Source: Diplocarpon mali
Lineage: Eukaryota > Ascomycota > Leotiomycetes > Helotiales > Drepanopezizaceae
Assembly (NCBI GenBank): GCA_024741835.1
Contig: JAENRP010000355.1
Span: 1-44,368, forward strand
Direction of reading: 5' to 3'
Length of the DNA: 44,368 bases
Part shown: positions 11,900-23,379 of the stretch, piece by piece
How the letters are laid out: each line of letters starts with the position of its first letter
How positions within the stretch are numbered: the first letter of the stretch is position 1
Position numbers and translations under genes: made by a program
Notes under the pieces: generated by a model
Databases searched by the model: none
What the model was told of the DNA's origin: nothing
What the model saw: the letters and a program-made list of their open reading frames with translations, nothing else

Positions 11900-13084
11900 C
11901 TCTTCTTATAAAGAGAGAACCTTTATATTTTCCTTACGCCTATTTATAATATATAATAGTTTCTAATAGTCCTAGGGCTTCTAATAGTGATTTTTAAAGC
12001 CTCTATAAGGGCACTTAGGCCTGATCTCCCTTCTGAAGCTTATAGAGCGATTTCGGGAGCTGCTTGCTAAAGCCTGCGAAAGGGTTTCAGCATTTAAGAG
12101 AGACTCTCGAGTAGTAAAAACTGCTAGCCCTTTATTATCGATCGCTTTATTAGATTTAATACCTGCTAAGGTGCGGCTTAACTACATTAGGTTGTGCTTA
12201 TATAAGGTTCTTATCTGCTTATTAATAATAATTTCCTCCTTTAAGTGAGTCGCCTAACTCAGATTGATCTTTACTATAATTAAGTCTAAAAAGTCAATAA
12301 CTCCTAGTCTCCCTTTGATCTTAAGGAGATTGTATTATTCTGCTAGGCAGTACGCCTCCTACTACTCCCGGATCTACTATTAAGTATTGGTTCTTCTAGC
12401 TTTGCCTTAGTATAGTATATTACAGTACTAGAGCCTTATCTAAGACTGAATAGCCTTATTAGAAGGCGCAATATCACGCTTTAAAATAGATACTAGGCCT
12501 TAGAGTAAGAGTTGCTAATTCACTAAATTAGTATATAGGTTATTAGCAGTAGTTCTACTTATAAGAGTATCTCTATTAGGTATTAAGGAAGAGAGCTTCT
12601 TAACTTGGATTTATACTTAAGCTATTGCGGAAGCTAGGAGCGTTCTGTTAACGGTCTTAGAGACCTATTTTAAAAGTAGTTCGTAGTATTTGCATTAGGT
12701 CTTCCAAGTTTCCTTATGCATATAGTGCTCCTTTATTAGGATTTTATATTTATCCTTAATATCCTTATAAGACGCCTATAAAGGAGGACCTTTTAATAGA
12801 TCTCCTAAGGGAAAGCAGGCGTAAATCTATTCGAATAGAGTCGCTATATACTCTTTATATAACCTCGCGTATACTATACAAAGGTTAGCCATTTCCAATT
12901 CCTTAAGCTCTTATATAGAGGGAGCTTAAGGCTTAGTCTTTATAATTGATTTAAATAAAAGTCTCAGATCGGTAAAAATAGTGATATTATAAAGCTTTAT
13001 AAAGAATATATATTTATTAAACCACTTTACTTAAAAGGTAAAGGTATTAAAGCGAGGCTTAAAGATACTTAAAGAGTTAGATAT
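11900..13084 (-). pseudogene. B1 copia gag (relic), start codon lost
   Basis: Homologous to the gag of B2, whose ATG is at 30862-30860. Here the matching codon at 13084-13082 reads ATA, a C-to-T change on the plus strand as RIP would make, so initiation is destroyed. Near the C-terminal end (about 11960-12020) a degenerate CCHC-like cluster reads CPYRGFKNHY; the second Cys is Arg in both copies. Several stops interrupt the frame. Confidence 0.7.
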
Positions 13085-13201
13085 ATTAAATAGAGTCTAG
13101 TGAAAAGGTTAGGTATATAAATGGAGTTTGCAAATAAGGTTCGATCGGAAAATAGAGATTTATTAATTGAAAATAAAGGTCCTTTAAGTTGTTATAAATA
13201 C

Positions 13202-13447
13202 TATAAAACAGAGGGGAGACAATACAAGAATAGGCCTAAGGGAAGACCTAAAAACAAAGAGGAGGAAGCACCATAAGCAGGCTCTCTTAGACAAGATATT
13301 AGGAATAAGTCCTAAGTATAGGGTATATTCAGTACTATAGCGACACGCGCTGTCTTTATATACAGAAGGTGGCCCTTTTATCCTCCTACTGTCCTACGCC
13401 GATTATATAATATATATTATAAGATCTATCTATCTTAGGTCTTTATA
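13202..13447 (-). repeat. B1 5' LTR
   Basis: About 246 bp, pairing with 7388-7634. It is less mutated than the other copy in places (for example GACAATACAAG against GATAATATAAG). On the minus strand it starts TATAAAGA, which fits TG...CA ends after RIP. No primer-binding site could be recognised next to it. Confidence 0.85.
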
Positions 13448-13629
13448 TATATCTTAAATAATAAAAGTAGTAGCCCTTATTACTATTAGTAAAGAATATA
13501 AAATAATATAGGTTAAGGCAATAGCATATTAATTACTAGCAAACCTTAAGTGTAAGAAAACTAATATATTAAAAGGCCTAAACTAGGGCTATATTATTAT
13601 TAAAGGTAAAAGGAAAAAAAAGAAGAGTT
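13448..13629. other. Short flank between B1 and the assembly gap
   Basis: Very AT-rich. The plus strand can be read as a lysine-rich tail (KGKRKKKKS just before the gap). No family is recognised, and it is too short and mutated to assign. Confidence 0.3.
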
Positions 13630-13700
13630 NNNNNNNNNNNNNNNNNNNNNNNNNNNNNNNNNNNNNNNNNNNNNNNNNNNNNNNNNNNNNNNNNNNNNNN
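13630..13700. other. Assembly gap (71 N)
   Basis: A run of N. It hides the left part of a palindromic repeat at 13701 and the boundary of relic E1. Confidence 0.99.
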
Positions 13701-13718
13701 TAAGCTAAGCCTAGGAGT
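13701..13718. repeat. 23-bp palindromic repeat, copy 7, truncated by the gap
   Basis: The last 18 bases of the unit (TAAGCTAAGCCTAGGAGT) start exactly at the end of the N run. Confidence 0.7.
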
Positions 13719-14120
13719 TAGAAAACGAAACTAGCAAAATAAACAAATAAGCTATAGAGTCGTAAAAACAATTAAAAATAGTACTAACCTAGATATTAAT
13801 TTTCCTTAATTCTCTTTAAGGGATAAGGAGAACTATTATTAAATAATACTCTCTTTATAAAGCGCCTACTTCTTCTTAATAGTTTACTATTAATATTAAA
13901 AGAGTCCAGTCTTAATATTATAAGAGCTTTAGTATTTTATAAAGATGCTAATATAATTTGATAGCTTTTATTAATAAGAAGGGAGACTTATATTATAGCG
14001 TTATTATTATTATCCTTTTTATTATTATTATTATCCTTTAAAGAGTCATTTACTACTAAGGGAAACGCAGTAAGAGATTCTATAGCTATAACTTCCTTAG
14101 CCTTGCCTTTCTTCAAATTG

Positions 14121-14143
14121 AGTCGCAAGCCAGGCCTAGGAGT
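14121..14143. repeat. 23-bp palindromic repeat, copy 8 (E1)
   Basis: AGTCGCAAGCCAGGCC then TAGGAGT. Minus-strand peptide TPRPGLRL within the open stretch 13988-14212 of E1. Confidence 0.85.
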
Positions 14144-14942
14144 TGTATTAAGGGTTTTTATATAAGGCTTTTTAATACTATACTTCTTAAGAAGAATTAT
14201 CTCATCAATCATATTATTAGCTTTAATATTATTATTAGTGCCTTTTGTCTTAGCCTAGGATTTATTGCTATATAATTATAGTTCTAATTATTATACCAAC
14301 TTTTAAGTATTAGTAAAATTGTTAAAAAGTTCTTACTTATATTTCTTTAGATATATTATCAATTGTGCCATATCCTTTAAAAACAACTCCTTTATAGCTA
14401 TTACTACTAATAGGTTATTCTATAATCTTCTACCTATAAGGGCCTCTAATAATAGACTGCCTTTTATTATCCTAAGGGTTATATAGAACTTTGCAAAAGA
14501 TTCTCCTACTGCACCCTATCTTACTATACTTAGTCTCTTTATACTAAGTGAGTTAATGAGAAAATCTTTTAGGTTAATGCTATTCTTAAGTGAATCATTA
14601 CTAATAACTTCTATATAATTATTATTAATAGTTAAAAAACCGCCCTTTTTAAGTTCCTATTCCGAATCGAGATTAATAAATATACCTTATCTTATAAATA
14701 TTAAGAATAGAATAATATTATTTGAAACGTATTCCTTTAAGATAATTTTCTCCTTAGTATTTAGCTCTTTTTATTATATAGTGCTCTGCGCTAGATTTAA
14801 TAAGATCTATTAAAAGTTCTTAAGATAATAGGATATAAGTATAAATGACTTATAAGACTTTTCCTATATAGCAAATTCTTTAGTTAATTATTTTATAATA
14901 GGAATTATATAATAGTTAATAGTTCTATTATCAAAGGAGTTG

Positions 14943-14965
14943 ACCCGCAAGCTAGGCCTAAGAGT
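14943..14965. repeat. 23-bp palindromic repeat, copy 9 (E1)
   Basis: ACCCGCAAGC then TAGGCCTAAGAGT. Minus-strand peptide TLRPSLRV, in the E1 frame. Confidence 0.85.
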
Positions 14966-16107
14966 CGATTTAATAAATCGCAAGTTAGCGTTAATCTTAG
15001 TAGCAATAATTCTTAAATAGTAGTTAATACTTATAAACTATATAAGCTTAAGATATATTACCAACTTATATAAAGACTTATAATAAGTTAATAGCATATT
15101 AAGATATAGCTTATAATATATTTTTAAAGTCTATTGTATTAGGCTATGCGTTATATTATAGAGAAATGCAAAGAGGGGCGGAAGTTTTTTATTAGAATTC
15201 TAAAAATGATACTAATACATTTCTAATTCCTCTTATACTAATGTTAAAAATGAATTCTTTCTATAATAGCCAAGGCTATATATGTGCATAGCGCTTAAAA
15301 AGGTATAGCTAAGCAGCTTAGGCATATTTAAGAAGCCTTTGCTGCAGAGCGATATTAAGGTATTATTAGTTAGTATAGTCTTATACTAAGCAGGGGTCCA
15401 AGTGATATTATAAAACAATTTAAAGGCCTTAGGTACTACTCAGAACTTAGAGAAACCTAACGATATATCTTTCTTAACCTAATTAGCTATTCTATTACTA
15501 GTAGCCATAATTGCATAGTTTTTAAAGTATAATAAAAACAGTTTTAGATTAGGAGTAGTGTAAAATTTATAGATATTAGATAATACCTCTTTATTAGTAA
15601 TGCCTATTAATGCTAGTCTATAGTATAATATATATTATCATTTATAAAGGGTATAAAATTTCTTAAAATGGAAGTCTTTAAATATCCCTATTACGAATTT
15701 ACTTAAGCGAGTCTTTATTTCTATTATTACTATAACTTTGAATCTATTACTATACTATAGTATTATCTTAATATTAAAGGGGACTTAACAATATTCTATA
15801 GAGATTATTATTATAGTATCTTTAGGCTTCTCCTTAAGTATATAATAGTCGCCCTTTGATTTCTTATAATTAATAAAGAACTGTATAATATTATCTAAAG
15901 TGAATTTGTCTTATTGCAATTTTATAATCTATTTAATAGCTCTTGCTATTGCCTCTTATACTAATAAAATATCTTTCCGGTTTTCCTTCTTTAAACGCTT
16001 TATTATAGACTTAAAGAATTTTAAAACAAACTTTTGCAGATCTTCGGGAAAGGTCTATATAATATTAGATATATCCTTCTTAATATTATTAAAAATTTCC
16101 AATATAT

Positions 16108-16112
16108 TAATA
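16108..16112. repeat. Target site duplication of B2, left copy (TAATA)
   Basis: TAATA directly left of the 198-bp LTR. An identical TAATA follows the right LTR at 31266-31270. A 5-bp duplication is usual for LTR elements. Confidence 0.85.
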
Positions 16113-16310
16113 TATGGTGCGGTCGGCTAGAGGGCCTTCATTGGGTCGCTCAGGAGGCTTGCTGATATAGATAAAGATGATTGATTGTATTATTATCTAA
16201 TGTATATATAGTAAGGAGACTTCGGAAAGAAAAGGGAGAGTCTATGACTTAGCAGGAGTCATATAGAGGGTCTTTAGAATAAGTAGAGACTTCGCCTATT
16301 CTGTATAATA
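16113..16310 (-). repeat. B2 3' LTR
   Basis: 198 bp, matching 31068-31265 base for base in length. The differences seen are transitions, mostly with the T or A form on this copy. It starts TATGGTGCGG (TGTAGTGCGG in the other) and ends CTGTATAATA (CTGCACGACA in the other), consistent with ancestral TG...CA ends. Confidence 0.92.
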
Positions 16311-16322
16311 CACCCCTTAGTT
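16311..16322 (-). promoter_or_regulatory. B2 polypurine tract
   Basis: On the minus strand AACTAAGGGGTG directly precedes the 3' LTR, which is where the plus-strand DNA primer of an LTR element lies. It is purine-rich but short, so the call is modest. Confidence 0.5.
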
Positions 16323-16849
16323 GGGCGATGCTCTTAAAATCGCTTAGCTATATAGATAAAATAAAAGAAAGAATAGCAGTTGTAAAGAAAAGAGGCTTTA
16401 TCTTATATATTGCCCCTTTAGAGGTCGTTCCTTTTAGAACAAGAAGGGTCGCTATAAGCAATAAGCGCGCTTAGGAATCTTCGCAATTCTACGCTAGTGC
16501 TCTATTAGGCTTCCTATAGAGTATTTCCATCGCAGAGGTTCTCCTTCCCTTCTTTTAAAAACAATCCTCCTTTATTATTTAAAATATTATCTTTATACTA
16601 ATAATTTTAAATATAGAAGGAACTCCTACTTATTATGGCCCTAGCCGCCCTTGCAAAGTAAGACCCTTAGAGTCCCTATACCCTATATTGTACTAACTTT
16701 GCGCTAGGTCGCTAGCGCTCTTATAAAAGCTGGAACCCTATCCTAGTCCTTTTAGCGCCTGCTAAGTAACGAGCCGCTACTACTATCCCCGCTGCTGCTA
16801 CCGCCTCTGCTGCCGCCGCTGCTACCTAAGAGCCCTACCCCTGCTGCGC
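16323..16849. other. B2 3' region, no clear coding signal
   Basis: Absent from B1. Composition rises from AT-rich to GC-rich toward the right, with CTG/GCC-type low complexity at about 16780-16830. It may hold the promoter or start of the plus-strand ORF that follows. No domain seen. Confidence 0.45.
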
Positions 16850-17815
16850 GCTATATGCCTAAGCCTATAATAGAGCGCAACGACGCGTGCGTATATTGCA
16901 TTGCACGCAAGAGCACTAGCAATCTCGATTGTTAGTGCTTTAATAGCACCTTTAGTACGCGTTGCGTTTATTATATAATACTAAGCAACAGCTGCTAGTA
17001 GGCCAGCGGACCTCTCCTTATCTCCTAAGAGGCTATTGTATCGGCCCGCGCCTGCGGCGCCTTTAAGGAGGAGGTGGCGCTACTGCTAAATGTAGTAAAG
17101 GGTGCGCTTCGGAGCTTCTATAGTACGTCTTATCGAGTCTTATTAAGTTCTAGGCTGATTTTTAAAAGATAGGAGCGATCGGACCTTAGTGCTAGGAGGG
17201 CCTGCTACTCCTACGAGTGGTAGTACTACTGCCTCCCCCGCTCCTAGCATCCTATTCGCGTTCGCTACCGGCCTATCCTCTGCTACCCTATTTCTCCCGC
17301 TCGCCGCCGCTGCTACTCCTATCCCTACTGCTGCTGCCGCCGACCCCTTTGTATCTCCCTTCGTCTCCCTGGCCCTTGCCGTCGCCGCTCCTGCCTTTGC
17401 CGCCGCCCCTGCCGCACCCCTTGCCTTCGCCCCTGCCGTTGCTAGTATGTTCGCCGGCAGGCCTCTGGCCGAGGGAGTGCCTCCGGGCCTCTCTTAAGAG
17501 GAGATCTATACGGAGCTTATAGCTATAGCTTCGCAGCTCCTAGCCCTAGCTAAGAGGATCTAAGGAAGGGTCGCGCCTTGCAATAGCAGCTTAAGAACGT
17601 TACCTATTTTTATATTTTTAGAAAAGGAGAAGCTTCTATAGTGCGCTTTGCAAGAGAAAACAAATAAATGTAACTGTAAAAGAGTAAGAGCTTATAAGTA
17701 TAAGTCTCTTAGTAATAAGTGACTACTTGCTAGCGAGTGCGAGTTATTAAACGATTATTTAAAAGCTCTAGAGGTTTAATAAACGAACGAAGCTCTTAAA
17801 CTTCTAGCAGTCTAG
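16850..17815 (+). pseudogene. Antisense ORF in the B2 3' region, cysteine motif plus Ala/Pro-rich and coiled-coil parts
   Basis: Opposite in strand to the copia genes. From an ATG near 16852 the frame reads MPKPIIERNDACVYCIARKS, then further Cys residues (spacing about C-x2-C-x11-C-x-C-x8-C-x2-Tyr, the last probably a lost Cys), like a zinc-binding cluster. It continues with GAFKEEVALLLNVVKGALRSF (about 17070-17130). After a frame change there is a long Ala/Pro-rich segment, open at 17189-17497, then EEIYTELIAIASQLLALAKRI and a leucine-rich coiled-coil-like end near 17700-17815. Four or more RIP-type stops and at least one frameshift break it. The function is unknown. A gag-like or DNA-binding accessory protein is possible. 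Confidence 0.5.
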
Positions 17816-17839
17816 GTTCTTAGTAAGCCTATCTGCGTG

Positions 17840-19088
17840 CATCTCCTTAGTAGGGAGGTAGATTATCTAAAAGCTTCTTCTTTAGTACTCTTAGCGGATT
17901 TATATATTACTAATTTCAATATATCAAAGGCTTGTCTTAATCTTCTCATTCTTTATAACAATTAGCCGAATCGTCTATTAGTTATTGCAATATATATTCT
18001 ATTTAAAGAGGGAGTCTATGCGAATCTCCTTAAAGAGGCGTTTTATAGCTATCATCTCCTTTATAATAGAAACCATACTATAGAGTTCTACTTTAGTAGA
18101 AGAGAGCGTAACAGTCGCTTGGCGATTCGCTTTCCAAATAATCGGTCCTTTAAATAAGAAGAAGACGTATCCTTAGAAGGATCTGCGGGTCTCTCGATCA
18201 TCTTCAAAAGAAGCATCTAAAGACGCGACTAATTGGTGTTCCTTAGCCTTAAAGCTATAGGCAATTCTTAAGAAGCGCGTACTATATAGGTATTGAAGCG
18301 TCTAATCCGCGGCTAAGAGGTGCTTAGAGCTTGGATTAATTAGGAAGAAAGACAGTTGGGAGGCTGCGAACGCAACATCTGGGCGTATTATAATCGCCGT
18401 ATAGAGAATAGAGCCTATTTTCTCTTAGTACTCCTTTACCTTTTCTAAGGAAGCTTGCCCTAAGTTCTTGATAAACTCCTTCTTTAGTAGTAGAGTATTA
18501 GGCACTCTCCCTATATCAGCTCCGAACTTTTGAGCGATCTTCTCAATATAGGTATCATAAACTAAGGAGATCCTCTTTGCCTTCCTATCCCGAATAATCT
18601 TTACTCTAAGGAACTAGGAGATATCTCTTATAATAGTAAGCTCGTACGCTCTCTTTAGGTCTTCAATCAGACGAGTCGCCCGATCTAGGTTAGAGGCCTT
18701 ATATAACACTTAAATATCATTAATATAAAATGCTAAAAAGACTATACGATCCTTTATTATGAAAATATAAGGCTCCTCGCCTAGTGGCTTAAGTTAAAGG
18801 CCCTTGAGCGTTCCTGCGAAGTTCCTATACTATAGCGCTAGAGAGTCTTTTAGCCTATAGAGCGCGCGGTCCAGTTCTACTATTATACTAGGGCGCTTAA
18901 AGCCATCTGGTAGGAAGCATATGACTAGAGCACTCCTTAGGTCTTTAGGAGCGTTAACAAATGCATTAATAATATCGAACTACTTTACTTTTATATCGAA
19001 GTACGCGGCAAGCGCTATTAGTACTTTGAAAGACCTTGCTACGAGCGTGGCTGCATAGGTTGAGAAAATTGAAGCTTTGTCTTAGAGA
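17840..19088 (-). pseudogene. B2 copia RT (C-terminal part) and RNase H (relic)
   Basis: From the C insertion point leftward the minus strand reads the second half of copia reverse transcriptase (KVKQFDIINAFVNAPK near 18950-19000, FLAFYINDI near 18715-18745). RNase H follows with SLDASFEDDRETRRSF near 18195-18240, then FFLFKGPIIWKA and RQATVTLSSTK toward 18080. The catalytic YVDD-type box reads FYINDI. Stop codons are fewer than in B1. It joins 26666 rightward once element C is removed. Confidence 0.85.
19085..19088. repeat. Target site duplication of element C, left copy (GAGA)
   Basis: GAGA precedes the 135-bp LTR and GAGA follows the right LTR at 26666-26669. B1 has the uninterrupted site CTTAGAGATCCC at about 8888-8899, which confirms the empty target. 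Confidence 0.85.
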
Positions 19089-19223
19089 TAAACGTAGGGG
19101 TAGTAATACCTCAGAAAAGGGGGAAAAGGTTATTGTATTAGGTATGGTACAGTTGTAGGTTTTATCCCCCTGCACTAGCGCCCACGTGCTCTACTCTAGC
19201 CTATTTAGGACTAGCACTCCATA
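19089..19223 (-). repeat. Element C 3' LTR
   Basis: 135 bp. It differs from 26531-26665 at four positions, all C/T; three sit in CpA/TpA context. It ends CTCCATA here and CTCCACA in the partner, and on the minus strand the partner starts TGTGGAGTGC. It contains CACGTG at 19183-19188. Confidence 0.92.
19183..19188. promoter_or_regulatory. CACGTG E-box in the element C 3' LTR
   Basis: CACGTG preceded by CACTAGCGCC. The same 16-base context (CACTAGCG, two variable bases, CACGTG) occurs in the LTR of element G. A possible bHLH-factor site. Confidence 0.45.
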
Positions 19224-19229
19224 AGCCCT

Positions 19230-20640
19230 ATAATAAGAATAAGAGCCCCTTGAGCTATTGCAAGTTTATATATATGCACCTATTGTACTCCCCTATTCCT
19301 ATAGATCTGTAGAAATATTTACTTCCTTCTTCTATCGCCTTATTAGGCTGGCAACCTTAAGCTTTTGGTATTCTTAGATCTTTGCTTTTAGCTTTCTTAG
19401 CGGGAGCTTTAGGAGTTCTAAACCCTAAGGATTATCCCCCTCCTTTCTTCCTTCTCTTGCCTGGTTCTTCTGACCTCTTGAGGTAAGGAGTGAACTAATC
19501 TCCTAGCTTATAGGTTTTGGTACACTAGAATACGCCCTTCCTATCTTGATATAAGGTAGGAAGTTCGGAGGTAAAAGGGCTTTAGCTGATCTATATAGAA
19601 GTGCCTTGCGATATATATACCGCTGATCTATTTGAGCTAGTAAGACTTCCTATGCTCTCCTCCCTCTTTAATAATGCGAAATGGTCCTCTTTAGGAAGGC
19701 CGAAGTTTCTGGCCTAAGGCCTTCGAGTTGTATAATATCACTATAGAGCTAGGGAGGAAGCTCTTCTCCTTTCCGGTAAACCGCGCGGCGCGCCTTTTAT
19801 ATAGCTCCTTTTTTCTATACTCTAATAGCATCCTAACTTTGTCTTAGATACCTTCTTATATCGCAATATGCTTGAGAACAGCGTCGCTCTATACTTTGTA
19901 TAATTGCGAATCAGCTCCCTATAAGGCTTTAGAGAACCCTTAGTCGGTAAGAGTTTGGTAGATTATATACGTATAGTAAGTAGAGAATGACAAATCGATA
20001 GAAGCTCTAGGCTAATGCCCTCGATAGATGTTAAAAGGGGAGTATCCTAGGAATAAGATCTCCTTAGCGTTTACCTTAAATAGCACTCTTTATAGTTTTT
20101 CTTCGAATGAGCCCTGAGACTTGGCTATAGCTTATTGGAAGATATCAACTGCCTTCTCTACTATTCCTATACTCTTCTTAAAGGCAGAAGGGGAGTTAGT
20201 CCATAAGACTCCCCTCTTCCTAATAAACTAGCGCACCTGTTTTCCGAAATAGCTGCCAGGGTCGACATAGAAGCTGATAGGAACGCCCTCGATCTGGAAA
20301 AGCCTTTCTAAGCTTCGAATAATATAAATAGAACTCGGTATAGGGCACGGAAAAGCCTAGATAAAATAAGAAAAGTAATCGATAACTATTAGGACGTGCT
20401 TATACTCCTCTAGCACACTAGAAAAGGGTTTGCAAAAATCTGCGCCGAGAAGCTCTATAGGCCCAGAGACAACTATACTCAATAGAGGTTATAATCTCTA
20501 AGCAGGACTATATTTTGCGCACTAGAGGCACCCTAAGATGTATAGAGAAACGTCCCTTATTATAGAAGGCTAGTAGACGTTTCTCAGCTTCTTAAGGGTA
20601 GTAGTAAAAGCAAAATGGCCCCCTTTATTATAGGCAGCGA
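19230..20640 (-). pseudogene. Element C integrase (relic)
   Basis: The zinc-binding part shows GGHFAF, then GCLQCAK (about 20510-20640). The core shows LLGADFCKP with Asp at 20438-20440, YVDPGSYF with Asp at 20261-20263, and IGIVEKAVD with Glu at 20156-20158. The second Asp to Glu spacing is 35 codons, as in the D,D-35-E retroviral integrase fold. All three catalytic residues survive, but TAG and TAA stops interrupt the frame. The C-terminal part leads to the 3' LTR. Confidence 0.85.
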
Positions 20641-21340
20641 ATAGAGCATTAGAAATCTGTCCTAGAACTAGGCAAGACTTGTATTTTCCTCTCCAGTAGT
20701 ACTAAAGAGTATTATTCTCCTATTTGTACTTAAGGCCCTTCTGCTAAAGGCTCCTCTTCCCTACTCGGTCTATTCTATTAGGAAATTCCTAATATAGAAG
20801 ATATCTTATTACCTTACTATACTAAGGGTATTATAAAAAGGCCTATAGAGCTTCCTATATCTTAGCATCTGCTATTAGGTCGGCATTTGCTAGCAGATAT
20901 ATAATATTAGGAGTTATGGCCAGTCTAGCTAGGATTCCTAAGAAGGGAGATATAGGTTGGAGGCCGACCTCTAACTCTGCTCCTGCAACCTGGTAGAGAG
21001 CTGCTATAAACGATATATCTTCTTCTTTATCTCCTGCGTATCTTAGCACCTTTAAAGGGTAGAGCATCTCTTGCATAGCCTTTAGCTTTAAGCGTTTGAT
21101 TTCTATTAGTAGGTTGGCAATGTCTTTAAGTAGCTGTTTATAGCCCTCTTTCCCATCTTTCCAGATCCAAATACTATTCTGATCTGCTGCTGCTTATATG
21201 TATCCGTATTTCGAGTAGTCTCCCTTATTATAATTGTCTCTTGGAAAGATGGTTCTTGATAGCGCGTCTGCAACCTTGTTCCTTTCGCCCTTGATATAGG
21301 TGATCGTAATATTAAGGAGGCGTAGCTCTGCGGCCTATCG
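20640..21340 (-). pseudogene. Element C RNase H-integrase connector (relic)
   Basis: Continues the polyprotein after RNase H: ITYIKGERNKVADALSRTIF near 21240-21310 (the conserved end of the gypsy RNase H region), then an open stretch at 20855-21076 (MQEMLYPLKVLRYAGDKEED and onward) in the true frame, ending at a TAG. No separate domain name. An overlapping open frame at 21106-21345 is in the wrong phase. Confidence 0.75.
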
Positions 21341-22800
21341 AGCATAGATCCCTTCTTATATAGAGCTCGAATTTAAGAAAAAGGTAAGCGGCTAATAGTT
21401 AGTATAGATGGTACTGGTTTTCTCTCCCCTAAGGAAATGGTGGTATTTTCGGCAGAACTCGATAATAGTTAGAAGCTCTTATTTATAGGTGCCGTACTGC
21501 CTCTAGGTATAAGAAAAGGTAAAACTATTAAAAAGTATCAGTACTGCGGCAGATTCCCCTGCTTGAATTTAGGTGATATAGCACCCTCTTGCGTAGCCAC
21601 TTGCGTTGGTATATATAGAGACCGGCTCTAATAGTATATGGCTAGATCGTTCGATAACTATAGAGCAATACTCCTTAAGTATTAAGAAGGAGAGGGCCTT
21701 TGCTTCTGACCACCTCTACTCTACTGCTCCTATTAGGCGATTTAAGGGCCTTGCTATCTCGGCGAAGTTCTTCGTCCAGTTCCGTATGATCTATATAGCT
21801 CTTAAGAACCGCTGTACCTCTATTGCGTTCTAAGGTATAGGCCAGAGTTTGATATTCTCCGATCTCTCTAGCTTTATGATAGTCTTGCCTCCTGCTCTAT
21901 GTCAGATGCCTAGGACTAGCACCTTAGTTATAAAGAGGAGGCATTTCTTAAAGGATAGCTTTAGCCTAGATTATAAGAGCCTAAGAAGGAGGTGATCGCG
22001 TAGGAAAGCAAAGGCGGCTTTAAAGTTGGGGAAACCTCTAAAGATATTGTCTATATAGAATATTAGATGCTATAATCGAATGTAGTCATCTGCTAGAATA
22101 AGGGAGAATAGAGAAGGCTTTAAATCATCCCTACCCTTAGCAACGGCTCTCTCTGATATAAGGATAGGGCCAAAAACAAGCTTTATAAGTTCATTCATTA
22201 AGAATGCCGAAGAGGCAGCCCCTTAAGGCATTCTCGTAGGTTGCAATTGGCAATGGCCAGGCGTAGAAAAGGCGTAGAAGTATCGGTGATCTGGGTCTAG
22301 GTTGACTGACTAGTACGTATGCTTTAGGTCTAGCTATATAAATAGCTAGTACTAGGGGTTGCTCAAATAATTGAAGTACTTAGATAAACTGATTATTATA
22401 CAACCTAGTATAATCTCCTTAATTTAGGAATAATCGAAGGTGACCCTATACTCTTCTATAGACGCCTTACTCTCCGCACTCTTATCGATTAAGTGTAAGT
22501 AGGAGTTCTAGTCAGAAAGCCTATAGTTTATAAGAAAGGTGCTCTTAAATATTCCATAGTCTATTCCTTCTATAATCGTCTTATTTAGCCACGCTAGCTT
22601 GCGAGGGTTGTATCGCCTCGCAGTATTATCAGCTATTAGAATAGCGCCTTTTAGGATTCGGGCTCGATAAGTATAGAGGTTGGTATAAGGAATATTAGTA
22701 AGTCTATTAGAGTTGACCGCTCTATAGGTATATAGAAGCTCTTACACCTCTTTCAATCGGGTTTTAAAGATCCTAGGTCCAAAAGTTATTTTGCAGCTCT
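21340..22800 (-). pseudogene. Element C reverse transcriptase and RNase H (relic)
   Basis: The minus strand reads QPTRMP-stop-GAASSAFLMNEL (about 22185-22250), with the stop at the Gln of the usual MPQG motif. The catalytic box reads FYIDNIF at 22041-22060 (YIDD in active relatives, so one Asp is lost). RNase H shows IYTNASGYARG near 21590-21625 (expected TDASG) and ELLTIIEFCRKYHHFLRGEK at about 21415-21480. The order and motifs are those of Ty3/gypsy. Confidence 0.88.
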
Positions 22801-23379
22801 CTATCTATGCCTCTAGGTCGCTCTTAAGAGGCTATTCCATTAGGAGCCTTCTTACTCGTCGATCTATTAGGAAGTTGGGTATAAAGGTTTCCTTATTATT
22901 ATGGCTTCTTAAAAGCAATGAATATGATTGTACTAATGGCTTCTGCGAGCTTTCGAGTTGGATTCTTCTGCTTCTAGGTCCTAGCTCTCCCCTCTATATA
23001 TGCGAAGATATAGCACTCCCTTTTCTTATTGTATTTTAACCCTTTATTAGCCTAAATAGAGCTTCTGAAGCTAGTATAGATGTCCCTTCCCATTTCTCCT
23101 TAGTCTTAGAACAGTCTTCTGCCTCCTTAGTCTCTTCTAAAGCTAGTAGATCAGCTATTTAGAGCGATAGGCAGTTCCCTACCATAGCTGAGTTTAATGC
23201 CTTCTTAGGGCGTTGCCGATGATCTAAAAATCCTATTTATCCTCGGAGTCGGTTTCGCTTTTAGAGCTGCTATTGCTTTTTAAGTTGTTAGTAGTGGAAA
23301 TATCAGAGTCTTCAGGTGCGAGTCTTACTATTAGGTTCTCGAGGGGTGTTTTCTATAGTTTCTCCTTTAAATGAAGCAA

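Larger units (their letters stand above)
7388..13447 (-). mobile_element. Element B1: complete but RIP-degraded Ty1/copia LTR retrotransposon
   Basis: A minus-strand element with direct LTRs at 7388-7634 and 13202-13447. The internal order is gag, pre-integrase, integrase, linker, reverse transcriptase, RNase H, which defines Ty1/copia. The coding part is the same as that of B2 (17840-19088 plus 26666-30990) with many transition differences, but LTRs and the 3' region differ. The LTR ends read TATAAAAC and CTTTATA, probably from TGTAAAAC and CTTTACA. No clear target duplication is seen (ACTAA on the left, TATAT on the right), so the exact ends may be off by a few bases. Confidence 0.88.
13719..16112 (-). 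pseudogene. Relic E1, C-terminal two-thirds; large unknown protein
   Basis: Family not recognised. The minus strand holds one long frame of about 800 codons broken by RIP-type stops. It continues the N-terminal part at 31271-32397 once element B2 and one copy of its target duplication are removed: the frame passes straight through the junction. Visible parts are a lysine-rich helical region (FKSIIKRLKKENRKD), a KFTLDNIIQFFINYK block shared with E2 (KFTPTDIIQFFNNYK), and an Asn-rich run (about 13990-14050). Three palindromic repeats lie in or beside it (14943, 14121, 13701). It could be an unclassified transposon ORF or a decayed host multigene family member. Confidence 0.55.

Noticed and set aside
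13448..13520. Similarity of the B1 right flank to positions 110-150 of element A (TATCTTAAATAATAAA)
   Set aside because: The match is short and made of low-complexity, RIP-shaped sequence. No convincing alignment beyond it.
15900..16130. Plus-strand open frame of 76 codons
   Set aside because: Antisense to the E1 frame and running into the B2 LTR.
17217..17522. Second overlapping Pro/Leu-rich plus-strand open frame
   Set aside because: A shadow of the Ala/Pro-rich frame at 17189-17497, open only because of the GC-rich composition.
18966..19175. Minus-strand open frame
   Set aside because: It crosses the junction between copia B2 and the C LTR, so it is chimeric by insertion.
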